Shown here in pieces: positions 24,128 through 30,692 of a stretch of DNA of 64,000 nucleotides (its first letter is position 1; the number at the start of each line of letters is the position of its first letter). The notes beneath the pieces are model-generated. The model was not told where the DNA came from. It made no database searches and was given only the letters and a program-made list of their open reading frames with translations. Source of the stretch: Chelativorans salis (GTDB lineage Bacteria > Pseudomonadota > Alphaproteobacteria > Rhizobiales > Rhizobiaceae); the NCBI RefSeq assembly GCF_025336525.1, contig NZ_JAOCZP010000006.1, forward strand, positions 1 through 64,000, given 5' to 3'. Position numbers and translations under genes: made by a program.

Positions 24128-24979
24128 TTAGGCTGGACTCCCGTCAAGCCAGTCCAGAACACCACGCACATACCCGATGGCGCGGGCTGCGCAGGCCGGG
24201 CCGTCCGGCACGTACTCGAACGGCTCGACCGCCAGCGCCCCCCGATAGCCGGCGTCCAGCAACGCCCGCAGAAGCGGCGCGATGGCATCGCGGCCGTCCG
24301 CGCGCTCCCCCTGCCCCGGCCCGCGACGGTTCGACGCGTTGAGCTGGATATGGACAAGCTTGCCCTCCCGGACATACCGGGTGGCAAGTGCGGCGAGGCT
24401 TTCCTCTTCCTCCTGAGCGGCGTGACACACATCCAGCATGAGCTTCAGCGCCGGCACGCCGATCTCGGCGATCATCGCGTCGGCCTCGGCGATGGTGTTG
24501 AGGAAGTTGCATTCCTTGCGGTTGATGGCTTCCAGGCAATAGGCGATGCCATGCTCGCCCGCCCTTTGTGCAGCCGCCTCGAAATGCGCCATGGCGACCG
24601 CGCGTTGGCGCTCCGGCGCCTCCCCCAGCCTTCGCTGGGCCGGCGAGCCGTGCACGATGACGCCGGCGCCGAGTCCCGCCGCAAGGTCCACCAGCCGCAG
24701 GAGAGCCTCGCGCGTCCGCGCACCCACCTGCCCATCGAGCGAGGTGAGATCGAGCCCCACCGGCGCCATGGTCAGCCAATGCAGGCTGGAAACGGTAAGA
24801 CCGTGATCCTCGATCACCCGCCGCGCCCCGGCAATCTCTGCCGCCGTCATGCGTGTCGGGTCCTCCGCAAGCATGAACGGCGCCACCTCCAGCCCGTCAT
24901 AGCCGGCATCGCGCGCGAAGGCGCATTGCTCGGCCAGGGCCATCGGCCGCAGGACCTCGTTGCACAGGGTAATTTCCAT
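24128..24979 (-). CDS. Sugar phosphate isomerase/epimerase (xylose isomerase-like TIM barrel)
   Basis: This 283-residue TIM barrel starts at the ATG at 24979 behind GAGGAGAA (MEITLCNEVLRP). It keeps the AP endonuclease 2/xylose isomerase-like layout with metal ligands expected in YCLEAINRKE, LMLDVCHAAQ, LVHIQLN and LAVEPFEY. Relatives isomerise or epimerise keto-sugars or cleave keto acids. It is preceded by the CPT-like gene with a 38-base gap, and its stop abuts the tctC operator. The substrate is unknown but probably belongs to the same pathway as the genes at 25.9-30.6 kb. Confidence 0.9.
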   Translation of the reverse strand: MEITLCNEVLRPMALAEQCAFARDAGYDGLEVAPFMLAEDPTRMTAAEIAGARRVIEDHGLTVSSLHWLTMAPVGLDLTSLDGQVGARTREALLRLVDLAAGLGAGVIVHGSPAQRRLGEAPERQRAVAMAHFEAAAQRAGEHGIAYCLEAINRKECNFLNTIAEADAMIAEIGVPALKLMLDVCHAAQEEEESLAALATRYVREGKLVHIQLNASNRRGPGQGERADGRDAIAPLLRALLDAGYRGALAVEPFEYVPDGPACAARAIGYVRGVLDWLDGSPA

Positions 24980-25017
24980 GCCTTCTCCTCGTGTTTCCCA
25001 GTCTCGACGAATAGCCG

Positions 25018-25656
25018 CTACTCGCCCATCGCTGCCAGCCGTTCGAAGACAGCTGGCCGTTCGAGGCGCTGGTCGAGCCGCCGGCGGATCGCCTTTGCAC
25101 ATTCGGTCGGGCTCATCCGCCCAGTATCGACCTCGAAGTCATAGATACCTGGATCATGCACTGCGCACTGCCAGCTTTTGACTGGCTCAGGCACCGGCTC
25201 GTCCGTGGAGCCCGTCACGTACTGTCCTTCCCGACTGGAATCGACGAGGTTGCGCCGCGCCATGATGGTTTCGAGAGAACAGCGTACGCCAACGAAGAGA
25301 ACAGGCAATCCGGCAAGGCGCTGCGCACAATCCGTCAGGATCGCCCGCGGTTCTGTATAGGCATCATGATGGCCCACATCGGCGGCAACGTTGAGTCCCA
25401 GCCGGGCGTGCGCGGCGATCGAATCGTAAAGCGCCGCATAGAAGACCGGCACCAGCGGTTCGAGGTCGGGCCGCTCGCCACCAGGGCGTAGGCCGATGCC
25501 CGGCCGGCAGCGTTCGGGCGTCATGTGTCGTACATGCACATCAACGCCAATGTTCATCCAAACCCCATCGAAGGTCTCCTGAATGGCGGAAACGATGCTC
25601 GACTTGCCCGCCCGCGGCACCCCGTTGAGAATGACGATCTGGCCCGGCGCGCCCAT
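25018..25656 (-). CDS. Chloramphenicol phosphotransferase-like (CPT family) kinase
   Basis: This 212-residue protein has the CPT-family opening IVILNGVPRAGKSSIVSAIQE with a Walker A GVPRAGKSS, followed by WMNIGVDVHV, where CPT enzymes have the GVD motif with the catalytic Asp. The ATG at 25656 lies behind GAGGAG. True CPT confers chloramphenicol resistance in a producer, but homologues are widespread without that role. Placed first before a sugar isomerase, it may phosphorylate a sugar or sugar acid. That is inference. Confidence 0.85.
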   Translation of the reverse strand: MGAPGQIVILNGVPRAGKSSIVSAIQETFDGVWMNIGVDVHVRHMTPERCRPGIGLRPGGERPDLEPLVPVFYAALYDSIAAHARLGLNVAADVGHHDAYTEPRAILTDCAQRLAGLPVLFVGVRCSLETIMARRNLVDSSREGQYVTGSTDEPVPEPVKSWQCAVHDPGIYDFEVDTGRMSPTECAKAIRRRLDQRLERPAVFERLAAMGE

Positions 25657-25833
25657 GGGCGTGTTCTCCTCTCCTCGCATCAATGCCGGAAGGCTAGACC
25701 GCCCCCTCGCCTCTTGCACACCCGACGCCAGCAGTCATACGGCTGCAACCGAACATACCGGTCATCTTCTGCGTTTCACACGGCAGGAAGAGTCGGTGCC
25801 TGTCAAGCCGGGCCGCAGGTGCAAGGCGCCCGC

Positions 25834-25875
25834 TTGACACCTACCTCTCGGCTAAGTAAGTAACTGGGTAGTTAC
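25834..25875 (+). promoter_or_regulatory. Rightward promoter and TetR-type operator O2
   Basis: TTGACA (25834-25839) is followed at 17 bases by TAAGTA as a poor -10. Overlapping this -10 is a 22-base site (25854-25875) nearly identical to the one before tctC. Its 3' part, GTAACT-gggt-AGTTAC (25860-25875), is a perfect inverted repeat. Both features fit repression by one TetR-type protein, most likely the product of 20105-20788. Confidence 0.7.
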
Positions 25876-25903
25876 AAAGTACGAGGATTTCCAGGGAGGT
25901 CTC

Positions 25904-27055
25904 ATGGCCCAGCGGCGCATCGGCATCATCATGCACGGGATCACCGGGCGGATGGGCTACAACCAGCATCTCGTCAGGTCCATCCTGGCCATCCGCGACC
26001 AGGGCGGGATTGCCCTCGCCAACGGCGATACCCTCGTTGTGGACCCGATCCTTGTCGGCCGCAACATCGAAAAGGTGGGCGCGATCGCCAAGAAGCACGG
26101 CGTTTCGCGCTTCACCAATGACCTTGACGCCGCGCTTGCCAACAAGGACGACGAAATCTTCTTCGATGCAGGCGCCACGAAGATCCGCGCCGGCCTATTG
26201 GAGAAGGCGCTCGCCGCCGGCAAGCATGTCTATTGCGAGAAGCCGACCTCGGACGATCTCACTGTTGCCGTCGACATCGCCAAGAAGGCCCGCGCCTCCG
26301 GTCTCAAGCACGGCGTGGTGCAGGACAAGCTGTTCCTCCCCGGCCTCATGAAGCTCAAGATGCTGCGCGATTCCGGCTTCTTCGGCAAGATCCTCTCGGT
26401 GCGCGGCGAGTTCGGCTACTGGGTCTTCGAGGGCGACTGGCAGCCCGCCCAGCGGCCTTCCTGGAACTACCGCAAGGCCGATGGCGGCGGCATCATCATC
26501 GACATGCTGTGCCACTGGCGCTACGTGCTCGATAACACCTTTGCCCCCGTCAAGGCCGTCTCCTGCCTCGGCGCCACTCATATCCCCGAGCGTGTGGACG
26601 AGGCGGGTAAGCCTTATAAGGCCGACGCCGACGACGCGGCCTACGCCACCTTCGAGCTCGAAGGCGGCATCGTCGCGCACATCAATTCGAGCTGGGCCGT
26701 GCGCGTGCGCCGCGACGATCTCGTCACCTTCCAGGTCGACGGCACGCACGGCTCGGCCGTCGCCGGCCTGCACAAGTGCTGGACGCAGCACCGGGTCAAC
26801 ACGCCCAAGCCCGTGTGGAACCCGGACCAGCCGCAGACCATGAACTTCTTCGACGATTGGGAGGAGGTGCCGGACAACTGGCCCGCCGACAACGGCTTCA
26901 AGGTGCAGTGGGAACAGTTCCTGCGCCACGTAGCTGAGGACGCTCCTTGGGCCTACGGTCTGGAGGCCGGCGCCAAGGGCGTGCAGCTTGCCGAGCTGGG
27001 CCTGAAGTCGTGGGCTGAGCGCCGCTGGCTCGACGTTCCCGAACTGGAATTTTGA
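25904..27055 (+). CDS. Gfo/Idh/MocA family oxidoreductase
   Basis: This 383-residue NAD(P)-dependent oxidoreductase begins RIGIIMHGITGRMGYNQHLVRS, a Rossmann loop variant GITGRMG, and has the catalytic CEKPTSDD motif and a DMLCHWRYVLDN helix with the conserved His. It is first in a four-gene rightward operon with DUF993, an enolase-superfamily protein and a TIM-barrel isomerase, behind operator O2. It follows GGGAGG closely. It probably oxidises a sugar or polyol ring carbon. Which one is unknown. Confidence 0.92.
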   Translation: MAQRRIGIIMHGITGRMGYNQHLVRSILAIRDQGGIALANGDTLVVDPILVGRNIEKVGAIAKKHGVSRFTNDLDAALANKDDEIFFDAGATKIRAGLLEKALAAGKHVYCEKPTSDDLTVAVDIAKKARASGLKHGVVQDKLFLPGLMKLKMLRDSGFFGKILSVRGEFGYWVFEGDWQPAQRPSWNYRKADGGGIIIDMLCHWRYVLDNTFAPVKAVSCLGATHIPERVDEAGKPYKADADDAAYATFELEGGIVAHINSSWAVRVRRDDLVTFQVDGTHGSAVAGLHKCWTQHRVNTPKPVWNPDQPQTMNFFDDWEEVPDNWPADNGFKVQWEQFLRHVAEDAPWAYGLEAGAKGVQLAELGLKSWAERRWLDVPELEF

Positions 27056-27066
27056 GGAGCGTGTCA

Positions 27067-28233
27067 ATGCTTAACCTCCCCAACCCCGACCGCTCCGTCT
27101 CCGCCTACGAGATCAGGAACGCGCCGGTGGAGACTGCCAAGCGCGACGCCTCTTCCTTCAACCGCATCGCCTATGCCGCCGCCCACGTGGTGGCCGATCC
27201 GCTGGCCGACAACGATCCCTGGCTGAGCCCCGCCATCGACTGGGACAAGACGATGGCCTTCCGCCATCACCTGTGGGATCTCGGCTTCGGCGTGGCGGAA
27301 GCCATGGACACCGCCCAGCGCGGCATGGGGCTCGGCTGGCCAGAGGCCCGCGAACTGATCGAGCGCGCATTGAAGGAGGCCAAGTCCCGCCCCGGCGCGC
27401 TGATCGCCTGCGGCGCCGGCACCGACCATCTGACGCCCGGCCCCGACGTCACCATCGACCGCATCATCGCCGCCTACGAGGAACAGATCGCGGCGATCGA
27501 GGCCCATGGCGGGCGCATCATCCTGATGGCAAGCCGGGCGCTCGCCGCCGCGGCAAACGGACCGGACGACTATGCCCGCGTCTATGACCGCATCCTTTCG
27601 GGCGTGAAGGAGCCGGTCATCATCCACTGGCTGGGCGAAATGTTCGATCCCGCGCTCGAAGGCTACTGGGGGGCGGCCGACCACATAGCGGCGATGGACG
27701 TGGCGCTCGAGGTGATCGCCACCCATGCGGACAAGGTGGACGGCATCAAGATCTCGCTCCTGTCGAAGGAAAAGGAAATCACCATGCGCCGCCGCCTGCC
27801 CGCGGGCGTGCGCATGTATACGGGCGATGACTTCAACTATGCCAAGCTGATCGCCGGCGACGGGGAAGGCTATTCCGATGCCCTTCTCGGCATCTTCGAT
27901 GCCATCGCCCCGGCGGCATCCACCGCCCTTGCCGCGCTCGGCGCGGGCGAAGAGAAAAAATTCTTCGATCTGCTCGACCCGACAGTTCCGCTGTCGCGCC
28001 ACATCTTCAAGGCACCGACGCGCTTTTATAAGACCGGCGTCGTCTTCCTCGCCTATCTCAACGGCCTGCAGGACCACTTCACCATGATCGGCGGCCAGGA
28101 ATCGACCCGTTCGACGCTGCATCTGGCCGAGCTCTTCCGGCTTGCCGATCAGGCCCGTGTTCTCATCGAGCCCGATCTTGCCACGGCCCGCATGCGCCAG
28201 GTGATGGCCGTGCACGGCATCGCGCAGCCGTGA
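27067..28233 (+). CDS. DUF993 family protein (dihydrodipicolinate synthase-like)
   Basis: This 388-residue protein belongs to DUF993, distantly related to the DapA/NAL class I aldolases. The sequence VIATHADKVDGIKISLLSKEKE contains a Lys in the position where the Schiff-base Lys would sit, and PVIIHWLGEMFDP and RMYTGDDFNY are family-typical. The ATG at 27067 follows GAGGAG. I infer a carbon-carbon lyase or dehydratase acting on a keto acid. No member has a function I can name with certainty. Confidence 0.85.
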   Translation: MLNLPNPDRSVSAYEIRNAPVETAKRDASSFNRIAYAAAHVVADPLADNDPWLSPAIDWDKTMAFRHHLWDLGFGVAEAMDTAQRGMGLGWPEARELIERALKEAKSRPGALIACGAGTDHLTPGPDVTIDRIIAAYEEQIAAIEAHGGRIILMASRALAAAANGPDDYARVYDRILSGVKEPVIIHWLGEMFDPALEGYWGAADHIAAMDVALEVIATHADKVDGIKISLLSKEKEITMRRRLPAGVRMYTGDDFNYAKLIAGDGEGYSDALLGIFDAIAPAASTALAALGAGEEKKFFDLLDPTVPLSRHIFKAPTRFYKTGVVFLAYLNGLQDHFTMIGGQESTRSTLHLAELFRLADQARVLIEPDLATARMRQVMAVHGIAQP

Positions 28234-29654
28234 TGGGTACGGCACCTCGCATACGTCTGATCGCGGCCGACGCCTTCGAGCGGCCGGTGCCCTTCCGCTT
28301 CGCCTTCCGCTTCGGCGCGGCGGAGGTGACGTCGGCGGCCCAGGCGTTCCTGCGCGTGCGCATTACCGACGAGGCGGGCCGCGAGGCTGTGGGCTGGTCG
28401 GCGGAAATGATGATGCCGAAGTGGTTCGACAAGAGCCCCGAACTGACGCCGGCGGAGAACACGGACCAACTTAAAACATCTCTACAACTGGCGAAGGACG
28501 TCATGCTGACCGCCGGCTCCGACACGGCCTTCGGCCTGCATGCGGCGGTGGAGCCCGCCCATCATGCGGCCTGCGCACGGGCCGACCTCAACGGCCTCAT
28601 CGCCTCCTTCGGCCTGGCGCTCGTCGACCGCGCCGTCATCGACGCGCTCGGCCGGCTGGAAGGAGCACCCGCCGGGAAGCTGGTGAACGACAACAGGCTC
28701 GGCATTGACGCCCGCACCGCGCCTGACCTTGCAGGCTTCGACATCGACACATTCCTTGCCGGCCTCGCCGTTCCGCAAACCATCGAGGTCCGACACACGG
28801 TCGGCCTCGGCGACGCACTCGAAACCGGCGATCTCGCAACGCGCCTTGGCGACGGCCTGCCGGAGACGCTCGAGGAGGTCGTCGCCGCCTATGGCCACCG
28901 CTATTTCAAGCTGAAGATTTCCGGCGATGTCGCGGCAGACGTCACCCGCCTCACCCGTATCGCCGCTGTCCTCGACCGCCTCCAGTCAGAATACCGGGCA
29001 ACCCTCGACGGAAACGAGCAGTACGAGGACGAGGCGCACGTGCTGGCGCTGCTCGATGCCATTGAGGCCGAGCCGAAGCTAGCCCGGCTCCGCGAGCGCA
29101 TTCTCTTCCTCGAACAGCCGATTGCCCGCGCCAAAGCCCTCGCCTCGCCCGTCGCGAAGCTCGCCGCCCGCATCGCCGTGGAGATCGACGAGTCGGACGC
29201 CGACATCCAGTCTTTCGTGACGGCGAAGGACCTCGGCTACACCGGTATCTCGTCCAAATCCTGCAAGGGCTTCTACCGCGCCCTCCTCAACCGCGCCCGC
29301 ATGGCGCAGTGGAATGCCGAAGCCGGCGCCGACCGCTACTTCATGTCGGCGGAGGACCTCACCACGCAGGCGGGCATTGGCATCCAGCAGGACCTCGTGC
29401 TCGCCGGTCTGATCGGCGCAGGCCACATTGAGCGCAACGGCCACCACTTCGTCGACGGTATGGCCGGGGCGCCGGTTACCGAGGCAAAGGCCTATCTCGC
29501 CACCCACGGCGATCTCTACCACGAGCAGAACGCCCGCACGCGGCTCAACATCCACGATGGCCGCCTGTCGCTCGTCTCGCTCGCCGGCGCCGATGGCCTC
29601 GGCTCGGCGGTGGAGCCCGACTGGGCGGCGATGCAGCCGTTATCTTCGGCATGA
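28233..29654 (+). CDS. Divergent enolase-superfamily protein
   Basis: This 473-residue protein starts at an ATG overlapping the previous stop (TGATG); a GTG one codon earlier is an alternative. The C-terminal barrel has YFKLKISGD, TLDGNEQY, FLEQPI and EIDESDADIQSF, the order of general-base Lys and metal ligands in muconate-lactonizing-like enzymes, then GISSKSCKGFYR as a possible second Lys. It is about 100 residues longer than typical members and has a long linker between capping domain and barrel. Probably a sugar-acid dehydratase or cycloisomerase; substrate unknown. Confidence 0.82.
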   Translation: MGTAPRIRLIAADAFERPVPFRFAFRFGAAEVTSAAQAFLRVRITDEAGREAVGWSAEMMMPKWFDKSPELTPAENTDQLKTSLQLAKDVMLTAGSDTAFGLHAAVEPAHHAACARADLNGLIASFGLALVDRAVIDALGRLEGAPAGKLVNDNRLGIDARTAPDLAGFDIDTFLAGLAVPQTIEVRHTVGLGDALETGDLATRLGDGLPETLEEVVAAYGHRYFKLKISGDVAADVTRLTRIAAVLDRLQSEYRATLDGNEQYEDEAHVLALLDAIEAEPKLARLRERILFLEQPIARAKALASPVAKLAARIAVEIDESDADIQSFVTAKDLGYTGISSKSCKGFYRALLNRARMAQWNAEAGADRYFMSAEDLTTQAGIGIQQDLVLAGLIGAGHIERNGHHFVDGMAGAPVTEAKAYLATHGDLYHEQNARTRLNIHDGRLSLVSLAGADGLGSAVEPDWAAMQPLSSA

Positions 29655-29688
29655 TGAGTTCAATTTGATCCAAGCTGGAAGAGCCTCA

Positions 29689-29721
29689 TCATCCGGCCTT
29701 CACTCCGTTCGGCCGGGATGA
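29689..29721. repeat. Palindromic intergenic element
   Basis: TCATCCGGCC and GGCCGGGATGA are near-perfect inverted arms around TTCACTCCGTTC. The same motif family (CGTCATCCCGG...GATGACG) appears at 41774-41889. The ATG at 29718 lies inside the right arm, which argues that the following gene starts at 29745 instead. Confidence 0.6.
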
Positions 29722-29744
29722 CGAAAGAGGGAGGAACCCGCACC

Positions 29745-30572
29745 ATGAGCCTTGAAGGCCGTCTGTCGATAAATCTCGCCACCACACGCGGAAGCTGGGG
29801 CTTTGCCGAGGCCGTGGACGGCTGCTTGCGCCATGGCATCACCGCCATTGCCCCCTGGCGCGACCAGGTGGAGGCGATCGGCCTCAAGGAGGCCGCCCGC
29901 ATCGTCGAGGCGAACGGGCTGAAGGTGACGGGACTGTGCCGCGGCGGCATGTTCCCAGCCGAGGACAAGGCGGGCCTGCAGGCGAAGATCGACGACAACA
30001 AACGTGCCGTCGACGAGGCGGCAGCCCTCAACGCCGACTGCCTGGTGCTCGTGGTCGGCGGCCTGGCCGGCGCCTCAAAGAACATGCCGGAGGCGCGCAA
30101 ACAGGTCGCCGACGGCATCGCCGCTATCCTGCCCTACGCGCGCGAGGTAGGCATGCCGCTAGCCATCGAGCCGCTGCATCCCATGTACGCCGCCGACCGC
30201 GCCTGTGTGAACACTCTCTCCCAGTCGCTGGATCTGTGCGTGGAGCTCGGCGAGGGCGTCGGTGTGGCCGTCGACGTCTACCACGTCTGGTGGGACCCGG
30301 AGCTTGCCACCCAGATCGCGCGGGCCGGCCAGATGGGCGCAATCCTCGCCCATCACATTTGCGACTGGCTGGTGCCGACCACGGACCTCCTGCTCGACCG
30401 GGGCATGATGGGCGACGGCGTTATCGACCTGCCGGCCATCCGCCGCATGGTGGAGGAGGCCGGTTTCCACGGCCCGCAGGAGGTGGAGATCTTCTCGCGC
30501 GACAACTGGTGGAAACGCCCTGGCGACGAAGTGCTTTCCACCTGTATCGAGCGCTTCGAGACCGTATGCTGA
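29745..30572 (+). CDS. Sugar phosphate isomerase/epimerase (TIM barrel)
   Basis: This 275-residue TIM barrel starts at the ATG at 29745 behind GGGAGGAA (MSLEGRLSINLATTRGSWGF). Metal ligands are expected in LAIEPLHPMY, GVAVDVYHVWWDPELA, AHHICDW and QEVEIF, as in hydroxypyruvate isomerase/epimerase relatives. It ends the operon of the Gfo/Idh, DUF993 and enolase-superfamily genes. With the one at 24128 this gives two related isomerases in one putative pathway. Confidence 0.9.
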   Translation: MSLEGRLSINLATTRGSWGFAEAVDGCLRHGITAIAPWRDQVEAIGLKEAARIVEANGLKVTGLCRGGMFPAEDKAGLQAKIDDNKRAVDEAAALNADCLVLVVGGLAGASKNMPEARKQVADGIAAILPYAREVGMPLAIEPLHPMYAADRACVNTLSQSLDLCVELGEGVGVAVDVYHVWWDPELATQIARAGQMGAILAHHICDWLVPTTDLLLDRGMMGDGVIDLPAIRRMVEEAGFHGPQEVEIFSRDNWWKRPGDEVLSTCIERFETVC

Positions 30573-30692
30573 AAATCGCCACGTCGACCGTCGACGCGGC
30601 GGCTGGAACGTTCTGATAACAGAATAGTTTGGCCCATAGATGGTGGGCCGGAAGCTGCGCTTGGACGCCACCGGCTTTGCAACCGCAAGCCC

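Noticed and set aside
25018-25656. Chloramphenicol resistance determinant
   Set aside because: Family membership alone does not support it; the context is sugar metabolism.
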